From Deinococcus sp. KNUC1210 (GTDB lineage: Bacteria > Deinococcota > Deinococci > Deinococcales > Deinococcaceae), in the NCBI RefSeq assembly GCF_022344005.1, contig NZ_CP092190.1:2629501-2693500 (forward strand): DNA of 64,000 bases, written 5' to 3'. This document shows positions 1-9,417 of this stretch, in pieces. A program made the translations under genes and the position numbers. How positions within the stretch are numbered: position 1 is the stretch's first letter; each line of letters begins with the position of its first letter. A model generated the notes under the pieces. It was not told where the DNA came from. It saw only the letters and a list, made by a program, of their open reading frames with translations, and searched no databases.

Positions 1-367
1 TGCCCAGACTCAGCTCGATAGCGGCGTACTCACGTTCCAATTCCTGTATTCGGCCTGCCGCAGCGGGTCTGCCGCTCAGCACGGTGGCCCAGCTCTGAGA
101 GAAACGGAAGTAGAAGAGACGTTGAACATAGCGAGCAGTGTAGCGCTCCTACCTATACATCTCTGGAACATGAAGCGGAGTTGTGGCAGAAGGCTTCGTG
201 AGCTGGATCACATCCGCTCGGCCGGCATCCGAATGACTGCTGTGCCCAGTTGCGGCCAGAAAGCGCGTTGCAGGAGAACAGCTGAACTCGGTCTTTGCCG
301 GGTCAGGTGCTTAACTCCTGTCGGGAGTTATGCGAAGGTCAGAACGGCCCTGCTACACTGAAAGCCT
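1..367. other. Left edge, no confident gene
   Basis: No convincing complete gene was found. On the minus strand a frame is open from about position 150 to the window edge and reads like real protein (RLFYFRFSQSW near its start), but it has no good start codon and follows a stop at about 151-153. It may be the remnant or C-terminal part of a gene that lies mostly outside the window. The right end of the region carries the promoter of the gene at 368. Confidence 0.4.
354..359 (+). promoter_or_regulatory. TACACT -10 box, leaderless promoter of the 368 gene
   Basis: TACACT ends 8 nt before the GTG at 368, so transcription would begin at or next to the start codon. No Shine-Dalgarno sequence lies in between. 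This supports the GTG start. Confidence 0.55.
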
Positions 368-1075
368 GTGCCCGAACTTCATTCCCTGCCTGCGTCTGGG
401 GCGTTTTCGCCTGTAGACAGCCCGCGCCTGAACCTGGCGGCCCTGACCGCCGAGGAACTGGTGCTGCTGCTGGGCGAAGCGGCGGCCCAGCGTCTGATGC
501 CGGAGGTGAGCCAGGCGCGGCTGGAGGGGCGTGTGCTGCTGGGCCACGCGGTGCCCGCCGAACAGCTGTATGAGGCCCAGGCCGAGCGCGGCTGGGGCGC
601 GACGCCGGAGGCCGCCCGCCGACTGTCGACCCTGAGAAGCGAACTGGTCGCTCTGGGCGGCGTCGATCTGGGGGTGTACTATCTGCCGCTGCTGCCGGAA
701 GTGCGCCACCAGCGGGCCTACGTGTTTGCCCCCGATACGGCTCTGAGCCTGCGCTGGAGCGAATCGCCCGAGTCGGCGCAGTCGGCGGTGCCGTTTCTGG
801 TGGCCGCGACCCTGCTGAAAGACCGGGCCAGCGGCACGGCAGCCGTCCTGAGCAGCACGGCGGCGCTGCCCTTCGTGCCCACCCAGAGCGAGGAAATCGA
901 TGCGCGGCTGCATCAAGGGGCGTCTCCTAAGGCGCTGCTGGAAGCGCACCATACCCAGGTCGCGCGGCACGGACGCGGTGTACGCCTGGCGAACGAGGCC
1001 GACTGGCTGAAGGTGCAGACCACGGTGAGGCGGCTGAATCTGGCTGCCTGGACGCGGCGCGGGTTGCTGGGCTAG
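368..1075 (+). CDS. Hypothetical protein, 235 aa
   Basis: I do not recognise a family. The frame is open for 235 codons with the strong GC3 bias of its neighbours and has no signal peptide or membrane segment. Residues about 15-55 look helical (LNLAALTAEELVLLLGEAAA) and the C-terminus ends in a basic WTRRGLLG. The GTG at 368 is chosen because a TACACT box lies just upstream. The next gene, a HAD hydrolase, follows on the same strand after 44 bp, so the two may be co-transcribed. Function unknown. Confidence 0.75.
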   Translation: MPELHSLPASGAFSPVDSPRLNLAALTAEELVLLLGEAAAQRLMPEVSQARLEGRVLLGHAVPAEQLYEAQAERGWGATPEAARRLSTLRSELVALGGVDLGVYYLPLLPEVRHQRAYVFAPDTALSLRWSESPESAQSAVPFLVAATLLKDRASGTAAVLSSTAALPFVPTQSEEIDARLHQGASPKALLEAHHTQVARHGRGVRLANEADWLKVQTTVRRLNLAAWTRRGLLG

Positions 1076-1119
1076 GCCACCCTGTTCGCTGGGGTCGGCG
1101 GGCGCGGCATAGTGGCGGC

Positions 1120-1791
1120 ATGACCCACGCCAGCGATTCAGTTTCCACTCAGCCTGCCTTCCCAGCCTCCGGACAGCGACACGTGGCCTTCGACTGGGGC
1201 GGCGTGTTTACCGTCGGCACCTTCGACGGACGCTCGACCCAGCGCTTGGCCGAGCGGCTGGGGCTGAACGTCGAAGCGGTGCGGGCCAGCTATTTCCGGC
1301 ACGTGCGGCAACTGGAAGTCGGAGCGTGGACGCTGCCGCAGTTCTGGGACACACTGGCTGCGGAAACCGGAGCCGATCCCGCCTTCGTGTACGAGCACTT
1401 TCAGGAACTGTATCTGGGCAGCATTCTGCCGAATCAGCCGATGTTCGAGCTGCTTGCCCGGCTGCCTCAGCAGGTGCGCGTCGGTCTGCTCAGCAACAAT
1501 TACCCGGTGGTCAGCGACCATCTGCGCCAGAACGCGGCGTTTGCGCGGCTCCATCAGCCGGTCTTCAGCAACGAGATCGGTGTGAAGAAGCCCGATCCGG
1601 CCTCGTTCGCGGCGCTGGAAGCGGCCATGAACCTTCCGGCGTCTCAGGTGGCCTTCGTGGACGACGTGCAGGAGAATATCGAGGCGGCAGAGCGGGCCGG
1701 ATTTCACGGACTGCTGTACGACCACACCCAGCACGCCGATTTCGAGCGGCGGCTGGCTGCCTGGCTGGTGCTGCCCGAAGACGGCGAGTGA
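1120..1791 (+). CDS. HAD-superfamily hydrolase (subfamily IA-like)
   Basis: Predicted cytosolic phosphatase of the haloacid dehalogenase superfamily, 223 aa. The motifs appear in order: motif I FDWGGVF with nucleophile Asp25, motif II LLSNNYP, the motif III lysine in GVKKPDP, and motif IV VAFVDDVQENIEAA with paired acidic residues that bind Mg. The DxG form of motif I is common in YihX-like members that dephosphorylate sugar phosphates. The substrate cannot be told from sequence. A CATAGT box lies 6 nt before the ATG, consistent with leaderless expression. Confidence 0.88.
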   Translation: MTHASDSVSTQPAFPASGQRHVAFDWGGVFTVGTFDGRSTQRLAERLGLNVEAVRASYFRHVRQLEVGAWTLPQFWDTLAAETGADPAFVYEHFQELYLGSILPNQPMFELLARLPQQVRVGLLSNNYPVVSDHLRQNAAFARLHQPVFSNEIGVKKPDPASFAALEAAMNLPASQVAFVDDVQENIEAAERAGFHGLLYDHTQHADFERRLAAWLVLPEDGE

Positions 1792-1998
1792 CACGGGCGC
1801 GGCCCAGATACGGGCATGTCGCCGGGTACACGCGCTAAAGTGAGCCTGTGATACGGATTGCACCCGGTTCCGAGACGCCTGATCGAACGCCTTTTCCCCG
1901 GAGACCAGTTCTGCCGGGGCAGACGTCCATATGAGGGTCGGCTCCACCGTTCCCGCCGAATCCCGAACGTTTCCTTCCGGATTCAAGCTGGACGGCGT

Positions 1999-2343
1999 AT
2001 GAGCGAGTCTTCAGGCCGTTCGGCGGTGCGGCTGCTTCAGGGCTACGTGTGGCATCCTGCCAACGCCGATCTCGACCTCGAATCCTACCTTCCACGCGAG
2101 TTGGACGAAGCTTATCTGCTCTGGGACGTGGTCACGCCGCCCTTTGCCTTTTTCGAGAACGGAGAGCCGACCGCCTCGCAGACCTTCTATCAGTTCACGG
2201 TCCTGCAGGTGTTCGAGCAGCGTCCCAGCGCCGACGAACTCGGGCAGGCGGCCAGGGCGGCCAGCGAGGCGCTGAACCCGCTGCTGGAGGCCATGCCGGG
2301 CGGTGTGGGCTGGCAGCTCTGGGAAGACCTGCGGGAGTTGTAA
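1999..2343 (+). CDS. Hypothetical protein, 114 aa
   Basis: Small acidic cytosolic protein with no family I can name. The ATG at 1999 is preferred over an upstream TTG at 1858 because residues before it look non-coding. Its TAA overlaps the ATG of the next gene by one base (TAATG), which indicates translational coupling in a run of four tightly packed small genes (1999-3437). An upstream TAAAGT box at 1836-1841 is followed 6 nt later by a GTG that opens a separate 28-codon frame, so the transcript may carry a short upstream peptide. Confidence 0.65.
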   Translation: MSESSGRSAVRLLQGYVWHPANADLDLESYLPRELDEAYLLWDVVTPPFAFFENGEPTASQTFYQFTVLQVFEQRPSADELGQAARAASEALNPLLEAMPGGVGWQLWEDLREL

Positions 2344-2543
2344 TGCCGGACAGTCTGCCGATGTGGCTCGATCTGTACATCCACACCGATCCTCACCCGC
2401 GCCGCTTCGATGGCCCCGACACGCTGATGGTCTATCTGCGGCGGGTCGAGCGCCTGAGCGACGAGGCGATATCAGAGCTGATGACGAGCGGTGAGGTGCG
2501 GCCCCCGTTGGCGCGGCGCGAATACCGTATCGAACGGCTGTGA
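2343..2543 (+). CDS. Hypothetical protein, 66 aa
   Basis: Very small protein starting at the ATG that overlaps the preceding stop (TAATG). It contains HTDPHPRRFDGPDTLMVYL and a charged C-terminus, with no membrane segment. Start-stop overlap with the upstream gene and the 17-bp gap to the PfpI-like gene support an operon. Function unknown; it might work with its 114-aa neighbour. Confidence 0.6.
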   Translation: MPDSLPMWLDLYIHTDPHPRRFDGPDTLMVYLRRVERLSDEAISELMTSGEVRPPLARREYRIERL

Positions 2544-2559
2544 CCCGGCCCCCACCCAG

Positions 2560-3183
2560 ATGACGCTGCCGGAAGGTCAGCCGGTGCAGGTCGCGGTGCT
2601 GATGTATCCGGGCGTCAGCGAGCTGGATGTGGGGCTGATGCTGGGCCTGCTGCGCTCGCTGGACGTGCCGGAACGCGTGGGCACGCCCGACGCTGCCGCT
2701 GTCACGCTGGCCCGCACGCGTGGCAGTCTGAGCTGTGCAGGAGGTCTGGTCAGCACGCCTCAGTTCATGTTTGCCGCCGCGCCCCCGCTGGCAGGCGTGC
2801 TGATTCCCGGCGGTCTGGGCGCACAGAAGGCCGGACGCGACGCCGTGATCCGGGAATTTCTGAGCCAGCAGGCAGCGAAGCGGGTACCGCTGGCCCTCTG
2901 TGGCAGCGGCGTGCTGCTGGCAGGCGAAGCGGGGCTGCTGCGAACCCGGGAGGTGGGCTGCGCTCCCGAGCTGAGCGAAACCGTGTGGGGCTACTTGCCC
3001 GACGACCTGCGACCCGGCGAAGTGGTGGCCGATGAGCGAGAGGATGCGGCAGCGCTGTACAGCGGCCCCGGCGGTCTGGCGGGCCTCCCGGTGATGCTGC
3101 GGCTGGCAGAGCGGCTGTGGCCTGCTGAGGCGGTGGCGCGGGCTGCCAGTCTCATCGGAGTGCCGCAGGACGCCCCGAGATGA
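2560..3183 (+). CDS. DJ-1/PfpI family protein
   Basis: 207-aa protein of the class I glutamine amidotransferase-like DJ-1/PfpI superfamily. The N-terminus QVAVLMYPGVSELDVGLML is the usual first strand and loop. The nucleophile-elbow region reads LALCGSGVLLAGEAGLL with a candidate Cys114. The family includes chaperones, glyoxalases, amidases and ligand domains of AraC regulators. No DNA-binding domain is fused here, so the activity is open. The ATG at 2560 is chosen because the open frame before it overlaps the upstream gene. The stop overlaps the next start (ATGA). Confidence 0.75.
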   Translation: MTLPEGQPVQVAVLMYPGVSELDVGLMLGLLRSLDVPERVGTPDAAAVTLARTRGSLSCAGGLVSTPQFMFAAAPPLAGVLIPGGLGAQKAGRDAVIREFLSQQAAKRVPLALCGSGVLLAGEAGLLRTREVGCAPELSETVWGYLPDDLRPGEVVADEREDAAALYSGPGGLAGLPVMLRLAERLWPAEAVARAASLIGVPQDAPR

Positions 3184-3437
3184 GCATCGGGGATGTGGGC
3201 GGCGAGGCCCTGACCCTGCTTTCCGAGCTGACGCCTGCCCAGCTCCGTGCCCTGCTGGACGCTGCACGGCTGGAAGCGTCCGGTGCGGAACTCCGGGTGG
3301 AGCATGGACAGGATGCGGGCGGTCGGCCCCGAACCCGCCTGTTGATTCTGCATCCTGATCCAGACGTGGTGGGGCAGGCCAGAGACGCGCTGCTGAAGGC
3401 GGGTAAGGCGCTGGGGCTGCGGCTGTTTCTGGTGTAG
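3180..3437 (+). CDS. Hypothetical protein, 85 aa
   Basis: Small soluble protein coupled to the PfpI-like gene by a 4-bp ATGA overlap. Residues 10-30 (LLSELTPAQLRALLDAARLE) form a likely amphipathic helix, and the C-terminal half contains LLILHPDPDVVGQARDALL. No known family was recognised. It ends facing holA, which is convergent and only 43 bp away. Confidence 0.6.
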   Translation: MSIGDVGGEALTLLSELTPAQLRALLDAARLEASGAELRVEHGQDAGGRPRTRLLILHPDPDVVGQARDALLKAGKALGLRLFLV

Positions 3438-3480
3438 GGAAGCGCTCACCTGCGACCCTACAGCGCCGGTCTGTTCCCGG

Positions 3481-4392
3481 CTACAGACTGAGCTGCACCA
3501 TCAGGCGTTCCAGCACCGCGCCCGCGTCCAGGCCGCGCTTCATGTTCTGATCGGCCTCCAGAATGCGGCCCAGGTGGGCGCGAATCTTGCTTTCGTTCAG
3601 GCGGCGGGCCACGTCCAGCGCCTTCTTGGCCGGATAGGGTTTGACGTTCAGACGCTGGGCGGCCATCACGTCGGTGACGCGCTCGCCGCCCGCCTGGAGC
3701 GCCACGCAGCGGGCCACCAGACTGTACTGCCACACCACCGCGCCCAGCAGTTTGAAGGGGTCTTCGCCGCCCGACAACAGCCGCCGCAGTTGCCCCAGCG
3801 CCTCGGCTGTCTGCCCCGCCGTCGCGGCCCCCAGCATGGCGAAGCTGTCGCCCGGTGCTTCCAGACCCACCACCCGCGCCACCGTCTCGCGGGTCAGCGG
3901 CCCGGCTGTCTGCTCTGGCAGCAGCGTCAGTTTGTTCAGTTCGGAGGTCATACCCGCCAGATCGGAGCCGAAGACCTCGGCCAGATACAGTGCCGCGCCC
4001 TTGTCGAGCCTGAGCTGCAACTGCTGGGCACGTTTGGCGACCCACGCCGCCACCTCGCCGGGCTTGTTGGGCGCGGGTGAAGGATGGTGCTCCCCCTGCG
4101 CCTCGTACAGTTTCAGCCGGGTCGCGGTGGGCGAGGCGTCGAGCACCGCCACGGTCGCGCCCGATTTTGCCAGCAGTTCCATAAAGCCTGCCGGAACCTT
4201 GACGCCCGCCAGATCGACCACCAGCGCGGCCTCTCCGAACAGCGACGGGGCCAGATGCGGAGCGGCGATCTCGGCCTTCACGTCGTCGCCGCTCAGACGC
4301 GGCAGGTCGCGCAGCTTCAGACCCCGTCCGAGCAGCACGTCACGCGCCGTTTCGTCGGCCAGGAAGGCATTTCCACTGAATCCCAGGAGCAT
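3481..4392 (-). CDS. holA: DNA polymerase III subunit delta
   Basis: Delta subunit of the clamp-loader complex, which opens the beta sliding clamp at primed DNA. At 303 aa it is a little shorter than the E. coli protein. Recognisable features are the N-terminal LLGFSGNAFLADETARD (the loop that substitutes for a P-loop), the middle segment SDLAGMTSELNKLTLL, and the C-terminal helical domain with DPFKLLGAVVWQYSLVARC and KYPAKK-like packing helices. A TATCCT box 8 nt before the ATG indicates a leaderless transcript. It is monocistronic and divergent from the phosphotransferase gene. Confidence 0.85.
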   Translation of the reverse strand: MLLGFSGNAFLADETARDVLLGRGLKLRDLPRLSGDDVKAEIAAPHLAPSLFGEAALVVDLAGVKVPAGFMELLAKSGATVAVLDASPTATRLKLYEAQGEHHPSPAPNKPGEVAAWVAKRAQQLQLRLDKGAALYLAEVFGSDLAGMTSELNKLTLLPEQTAGPLTRETVARVVGLEAPGDSFAMLGAATAGQTAEALGQLRRLLSGGEDPFKLLGAVVWQYSLVARCVALQAGGERVTDVMAAQRLNVKPYPAKKALDVARRLNESKIRAHLGRILEADQNMKRGLDAGAVLERLMVQLSL

Positions 4393-4400
4393 AGATTCCC

Positions 4401-4406
4401 AGGATA
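4401..4406 (-). promoter_or_regulatory. TATCCT -10 box, leaderless promoter of holA
   Basis: Read on the minus strand, TATCCT lies 8 nt upstream of the ATG at 4392, with no ribosome-binding site between them. Confidence 0.5.
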
Positions 4407-4487
4407 GCGCTCCGTGTGGCCCCGCCTCTGTCGCGTCTCCGCCATTGTGCCGATGTGTGCTCGCTGCTCAGCCGTCAGACTGGCGGA

Positions 4488-5825
4488 ATGTCTGACGCGC
4501 CCAAACCCGTTTGCAGTACCGTGGTGGCCGTCATTGCCGATCCGGAATGCGGGCGCGTGCTGACGGAAGCCGGGCGGCTGCCAGAACTTCAGGTGACAGG
4601 CAGCGTGTATTTCGGTCAGGACGTGACGGAGGCGTTTGGAAAACAGCTCGGCGCTGAACTGGAACTGCTGCGGCGGGTGGCGTTTCGCAGGCTGCCCGCG
4701 AGCGAAACCCACCAGCTGCGCGAGGCCGTGTGGTCGCTCGATCTGCTCTCGGACAGTGCCAGCGGCGAATGGCTGCTGCCCGCCGACCTTCCCGCCGAGC
4801 AGCGCCCGTGGGCCGAGGCCGCCCTGCTTCCCGCTCCACCTGCACGCCCGCTGTGGCAGCGTTCCGGTGGACAGGCGCGGCTGCTGGCATGGCTGGACGA
4901 CGAACTGAGCGCACAGGAACGCCCGCGCACCGCTGCGCTGCAGGTTATCAAGCACACGCAGATCAGCTTTCTAGCCCGCGTGCCCACCGCTTCCGGCCCG
5001 CTGTATTTCAAGGCAGTGCCGGGGTTTTTCCGCTCCGAGGTGCCCGTGACCTGCTGGCTGTCACGCGAGCTGCCAGGGGCCGCCCCGCCCGTGCTGGCTG
5101 CCGATGACGCGCAGGGCGTTGTGCTGCTGGAGAACGGCGGCGAGACGCTGAAGCTGAACGTGGTCGGCTGGGGCTTTCCCGACGATCAGCGCGGAGCCTG
5201 GACACCGGACGACAGCCGCGCCCTTCTGCGGCAGGTGGCGCAGCTTCAGCGGGCCAGTGAGGTTCGCCTGAGCGAACTGCGCGGCCTGGGCCTGCGGGAA
5301 AAGGGGCCACAGTACGTGCTGGCCTGGCTGCCGCGCCTGCTGGACGGCCGCTACTTCCGCACCGGGCAACCAGACGGGCTGAGCACCGAGGAAGCGCAGC
5401 GGCTTCAGGCGATGCAGCCCGAACTCGAAGCGCAGCTGGAACGGCTGGCGGCCTCGCCCGTCGCGCTGACCCTGGGTCACGGCGATCTGCACGAAGGCAA
5501 CGTCCTGAAGTGGCAGGAGCGCTTCACGCTGATCGACTGGTCGGATGCCTGTATCACACACCCATTTCTGGATGCCAATCCCGGGTATCTCGTGCCGGGT
5601 GAGCACGCCGAAGCCGCTGCCGATGCCTACCTGGAAGCCTGGAAAGATGTGTTGCCCCCTGCCGAACTGCGGGCGCTGTACCGTGCCGGGCAACAGGCGG
5701 GCGAACTGTTCCGGGCGCTGGGCTATATCGACGGCATTCTGCTGGGCGTGGAAGACGCCTCAGAGTGGGGAAATGCCCACCTGTGGCACTTCCGCGAACT
5801 GCTGAAACGAGCGGGTGAAGTCTGA
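4488..5825 (+). CDS. Aminoglycoside-phosphotransferase-fold kinase
   Basis: 445-aa protein with a C-terminal APH/choline-kinase-like domain. The catalytic loop is LGHGDLHEGNVLKW and is followed by the metal-binding FTLIDWSDACITHPFLD. The N-terminal 130 residues resemble a small substrate-recognition or Nudix-like region that I cannot assign. The family phosphorylates small molecules such as aminoglycosides, homoserine, fructosamine or choline; the substrate here is unknown and drug resistance should not be assumed. The ATG at 4488 is preferred over a longer frame from 4416 because that extension overlaps the holA promoter. Confidence 0.78.
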   Translation: MSDAPKPVCSTVVAVIADPECGRVLTEAGRLPELQVTGSVYFGQDVTEAFGKQLGAELELLRRVAFRRLPASETHQLREAVWSLDLLSDSASGEWLLPADLPAEQRPWAEAALLPAPPARPLWQRSGGQARLLAWLDDELSAQERPRTAALQVIKHTQISFLARVPTASGPLYFKAVPGFFRSEVPVTCWLSRELPGAAPPVLAADDAQGVVLLENGGETLKLNVVGWGFPDDQRGAWTPDDSRALLRQVAQLQRASEVRLSELRGLGLREKGPQYVLAWLPRLLDGRYFRTGQPDGLSTEEAQRLQAMQPELEAQLERLAASPVALTLGHGDLHEGNVLKWQERFTLIDWSDACITHPFLDANPGYLVPGEHAEAAADAYLEAWKDVLPPAELRALYRAGQQAGELFRALGYIDGILLGVEDASEWGNAHLWHFRELLKRAGEV

Positions 5826-5882
5826 ACAGCTGCCGGAACGAACTCACGGCAGTGCTCTGAAGGCCGTGACAGCAGGAGGGCT

Positions 5883-6911
5883 TCAGCGGCTCAGACTCGC
5901 CGCTTTTACGTCATCCACGCTGCCGAAGCCGCCGACAAACAGCGCCACCCGCAGTTCCCACATCAGCCGCTCCAGCTGGGCCTCGACCGCTTCTGCACTG
6001 TGCAGCGCACTTTCCAGCAGCGGGCGGGCAATCGCCACCGCGTCGGCTCCCAGCAGCAGCGCTTTTGCGATATCCAGCCCGCTGCGAATGCCGCCCGAGG
6101 CGATCAGGGGCACTGTGGGCAGCACGCTCCGCACCTCGCGCACCGCCTGAGCGGTGGGAATGCCCACCTCGCACAGACCGGGACTCAGCACCGAGCCGTG
6201 TTCGCTGAGCTGCTCGACCCGCGCCCAGCTCGTGCCACCCGCGCCCGCCACGTCCAGCGCCGCGAAGCCCACGCCCGCCACCTGCCGCGCCGTCGCCGCA
6301 CCCAGCCCGTGCCCGACCTCCTTGAGCAGCACCGGAAAGGGAAGCTGCGGCACCACGTCGTGCAGCCGGGCCAGAATGCCCGCCCAGTCGGTGTCGCCGC
6401 CCGTCTGCATGGCCTCCTGAAGAGGGTTGAGGTGCAGCGCCAGTCCATCGGCCCCCACGAGTTCGACCGCCTGCGCCATCTGCGCCGCGCCGTAGCCCCG
6501 CAACAACTGTGCCGCGCCCAGATTGCCGATCAACAGGATGTCGGGGGCGTGGGCGCGGACCTGAAAACTCGCCCGCGCTTCCGGCCTTTCCAGCATTACC
6601 CGCTGAGAACCCAGCATCAGCCCTAAGCCCAGCCGTTGCGCCGCCACCGCGAGATTGCGGTTGATCAGCGCCGATTTCTCGGCCCCGCCGGTCATCGCCC
6701 CGATCAGCAGCGGAGCGCTCAGCGGTCTGCCCAGAAAGCTGCGCCGCAGGTCGATGTCGGCCAGATTCAGTTCCGGCAGCGCGAGGTAAGGCCAGGTCAC
6801 GCGCTCCAGCCCGGTGGTGACGGTCTGGTACTGCGACTGGGGTTGCAGACAGGCGTCGATGTGGCGCAGCTTGCGGCGGATCAGCTCCGAGCTGCTCTGT
6901 TCAGGAGGCAC
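5883..6911 (-). CDS. fni: Type 2 isopentenyl-diphosphate delta-isomerase
   Basis: FMN- and NAD(P)H-dependent interconversion of isopentenyl and dimethylallyl diphosphate, the branch point for carotenoids, menaquinone tails and undecaprenol. The 342-aa length matches the family. Visible are RKLRHIDACL at the N-terminus, the FMN-site segment LIGAMTGGAEKS, LHLNPLQEAMQ, VLLKEVGHG, and the C-terminal phosphate-binding IASGGIRSGLDIAKAL with GADAVAIARPLL. It starts at a GTG two bases after the stop of the 62-aa gene and is third in an operon with amylosucrase. Confidence 0.93.
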   Translation of the reverse strand: MPPEQSSSELIRRKLRHIDACLQPQSQYQTVTTGLERVTWPYLALPELNLADIDLRRSFLGRPLSAPLLIGAMTGGAEKSALINRNLAVAAQRLGLGLMLGSQRVMLERPEARASFQVRAHAPDILLIGNLGAAQLLRGYGAAQMAQAVELVGADGLALHLNPLQEAMQTGGDTDWAGILARLHDVVPQLPFPVLLKEVGHGLGAATARQVAGVGFAALDVAGAGGTSWARVEQLSEHGSVLSPGLCEVGIPTAQAVREVRSVLPTVPLIASGGIRSGLDIAKALLLGADAVAIARPLLESALHSAEAVEAQLERLMWELRVALFVGGFGSVDDVKAASLSR

Positions 6912-6913
6912 GT

Positions 6914-7102
6914 CTACTTCGGTGGCCTGCTGGAATCGCGGATGGCCTGCATCAGTCGGCCCACCGCCTGCCCGACATTCAGCGCTTCCTGGCGCACCTT
7001 TTCATCTTTGCTGAGGGCGCTCAGGCGCTGCATCGCCGCACTGACCATGTTCAGCAGCGCTTCGGTGGGCAGTCTGGCGGCGGGGTTGGGCTTTTTGGTC
7101 AT
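6914..7102 (-). CDS. Hypothetical 62-aa protein between ams and fni
   Basis: Small basic helical protein starting [17 protein letters not shown] and ending IRDSSRPPK. The middle is a predicted amphipathic helix ([19 protein letters not shown]). The ATG at 7102 overlaps the amylosucrase stop (ATGA), so it is translationally coupled, and fni begins 2 bp after its stop. No known domain was recognised. Its place between a glucan-forming enzyme and an isoprenoid enzyme says little about its role. Confidence 0.65.
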   Translation of the reverse strand: MTKKPNPAARLPTEALLNMVSAAMQRLSALSKDEKVRQEALNVGQAVGRLMQAIRDSSRPPK

Positions 7103-9036
7103 GCTGAATTCTCCGGTGAAGGCAGCTCGGACGACAGCAGCCACAGCCGCGCATACGGCGGCAGCGTCAGGGTGTCGCCCGACAGATCGGGAAACGTGCC
7201 GCTGATCGCGTCGCGGGCCTGACGGAAATGCGGCGTGATGGCGGCAGTGGGGAAGGGCTGGGGGTGTTCGCTGAAATTGTACAGGCCCAGCATGACGCCG
7301 ATGGGATGCTGACGCGCCAGAAACAGCACCTGTGCGTTGGGGCTGCGGAACACCTGCGATTCGACGCTGGCATGCAGCTGCGGCGTGTGCTGCCGCGCCT
7401 GCACCAGCGCCCGCAGCCCACTGTACATCTGCCCGGCGGGAACGCTGGGGTTCCCCCGCTGCTCTGCCAGTGCCCAGTTCATACGCGGGCGGTGCACCCA
7501 GCGGTTATCGGCGGCGTGCTCGGGCGTGTCTCCGAAATCAGGGTCGTTCAGCAGGGCCAGTTCGTCGCCCATGTACAGCAGCGGCACGCCGCCGAAGCCC
7601 AGCACGACGGCATGCATCATCAGCAGGCGCTGAACGGCCAGATGAGCTTCGTAGGCGTTGTGTTCGTCCAGCGCTTTTTCCAGGCCCGCCAGACTCGCCC
7701 CACTGCCGCTGATGCGGCGATCTCCGGTGCGCGGGTTGTACTGGAAGACCAGCCCCCGCGCAAATGAACCGGGATGCTCGCCAGAATAGAAATCGCTGAG
7801 AAAGTGACGGTGGCCCGGTCCCGACAGCCCGGTCTGGGCGGCGTCGGTATCGGAGATGGCCCAGCCGATATCGTCGTGGCAGCGCACGTACATGCCCCAG
7901 GTCGCACTGACCGGCTTGGGCGGAAAGTTCAGCAGCGCCGTCTCGAACAGCCGCACATCGCGGCTCGCCAGACTGCTCCAGAGCTGCACCATCAGGCTGT
8001 TGTGGTACGCCAGATCCGACAGTTTGCCGTGGTGCACGCCCCGGCCCAGATAGTGAATCAGGTCGGCAGGGGCCACGATGGCCTCGGCCTTGAACGCCAC
8101 CGCCGGAGCCACGATCCGGAGCGCCGCCCGCAGCGCCCGCGTGATGACATGTACCTCCGGCTGATTCTGGCAGTCGGTGCCCAGCCGCTTCCAGATAAAG
8201 GCGATGGCGTCCAGCCGGAAGATCTCCACGCCCCGGTTCGCCAGATACACCAGAATCTCGACGAATTCCAGCAGAACGTCGGGGTTGGCCCAGTTCAGAT
8301 CCCACTGATAGCGGTTGAAGGTCGTCCAGACCCACTGCTCGCTCGTCTCGTCCCAGGTGAAGTTGCCCGGCGCGAAGTCGGGAAAGACTTCCGGCAGCGT
8401 GCGCTCGTAGGCGTCGGGCATCTGGCGGTCGGGGAACATCAGAAAGTATTTTCTGTAGCGCTCCTCGCCCGCCTGCGCCCGCTTCGCCCACTCGTGCTCC
8501 TGAGCCACGTGATTGAGCACCAGATCGAGGCACAGACTCATGCCCTGCCCGCGCAGCTTCTGGGCCAGCGTGGCAAGGTCCTGAATGGTGCCCAGGTCGG
8601 GCCGCACGGCGCGGTAATCCTGCACCGCGTACCCGCCGTCGTTCTCGCCGTCTCGGGGCTTCAGCAGCGGCATCAGGTGCAGATAGGTCACGCCGAGTTC
8701 TTTCAGGTAGCCGAGATGCTCCGGCACGTCCTTCAGGGTTCCGGCAAAGCGGTCGGTGTAGGCCACGTAGCCGAGCATGCTTTCCTGTTGCAGCCAGTCG
8801 GGGCGCAACAGCCGCGCTTCGTCGAGGCGGCGCAGATCGGCAGGGCGTTCGTGATAGCCCAGCAGCAGCGCGTCGGTCAGCCGCTCGAAGACGCTGGCTG
8901 CCTGGGCACCGTAGACCGCCTCCAGGCTTTCCTGCAGCTCGGGGCCGTAGCGCTGAAGCCGCAGCAGGAAGGTTTCCGCGTCGCGGTCATCGTCGAAGGC
9001 GGCACGGAGCCGCGCCGTTTGGGCATCTTCTTGCAC
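7099..9036 (-). CDS. ams: Amylosucrase (GH13 subfamily 4)
   Basis: Sucrose glucosyltransferase that builds alpha-1,4-glucan from sucrose and releases fructose. The catalytic set is present: nucleophile Asp in [10 protein letters not shown], general acid Glu in [11 protein letters not shown], and the stabilising Asp in [21 protein letters not shown] and [12 protein letters not shown] are also typical. As far as I recall it closely resembles D. geothermalis amylosucrase. A longer frame runs to 9234, but those residues are translated repeat DNA. The GTG at 9036 gives 645 aa, lies 7 nt after TATACT, and starts where the known homologue does. A LacI-type operator lies upstream. Confidence 0.93.
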   Translation of the reverse strand: MQEDAQTARLRAAFDDDRDAETFLLRLQRYGPELQESLEAVYGAQAASVFERLTDALLLGYHERPADLRRLDEARLLRPDWLQQESMLGYVAYTDRFAGTLKDVPEHLGYLKELGVTYLHLMPLLKPRDGENDGGYAVQDYRAVRPDLGTIQDLATLAQKLRGQGMSLCLDLVLNHVAQEHEWAKRAQAGEERYRKYFLMFPDRQMPDAYERTLPEVFPDFAPGNFTWDETSEQWVWTTFNRYQWDLNWANPDVLLEFVEILVYLANRGVEIFRLDAIAFIWKRLGTDCQNQPEVHVITRALRAALRIVAPAVAFKAEAIVAPADLIHYLGRGVHHGKLSDLAYHNSLMVQLWSSLASRDVRLFETALLNFPPKPVSATWGMYVRCHDDIGWAISDTDAAQTGLSGPGHRHFLSDFYSGEHPGSFARGLVFQYNPRTGDRRISGSGASLAGLEKALDEHNAYEAHLAVQRLLMMHAVVLGFGGVPLLYMGDELALLNDPDFGDTPEHAADNRWVHRPRMNWALAEQRGNPSVPAGQMYSGLRALVQARQHTPQLHASVESQVFRSPNAQVLFLARQHPIGVMLGLYNFSEHPQPFPTAAITPHFRQARDAISGTFPDLSGDTLTLPPYARLWLLSSELPSPENSA

Positions 9037-9043
9037 GTCTTTC

Positions 9044-9049
9044 AGTATA
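9044..9049 (-). promoter_or_regulatory. TATACT -10 box, leaderless promoter of amylosucrase
   Basis: TATACT on the minus strand ends 7 nt before the GTG at 9036. This fixes the start codon and shows that the N-terminal extension in the longer frame would not be transcribed from this promoter. Confidence 0.65.
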
Positions 9050-9063
9050 CGGGGGTGGGGGGT

Positions 9064-9075
9064 GGAAACGGTTCC
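9064..9075. promoter_or_regulatory. LacI-family operator (GGAAACGGTTCC) at the amylosucrase promoter
   Basis: A 12-bp near-palindrome centred on CG, the usual LacI/GalR-type half-site arrangement, sits over the expected -35 position of the ams promoter. It differs by one base from each of two sites that bracket the maltose ABC promoter at 29440-29451 and 29509-29520. A repressor bound here would block RNA polymerase. Confidence 0.65.
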
Positions 9076-9129
9076 AGATAGTTGGCGGGCTGGGGGGTTG
9101 TTTAGGTTTGCGGGGAGATTGGTGGCTGC

Positions 9130-9380
<251 letters not shown>

Positions 9381-9417
9381 GAATTTCCCAGCTTCGCCCC
9401 AGATCGTCTACTTTTTG

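Noticed and set aside
7774..9081. 435-codon + frame opposite amylosucrase
   Set aside because: Composition of a shadow frame. Catalytic motifs lie on the minus strand.
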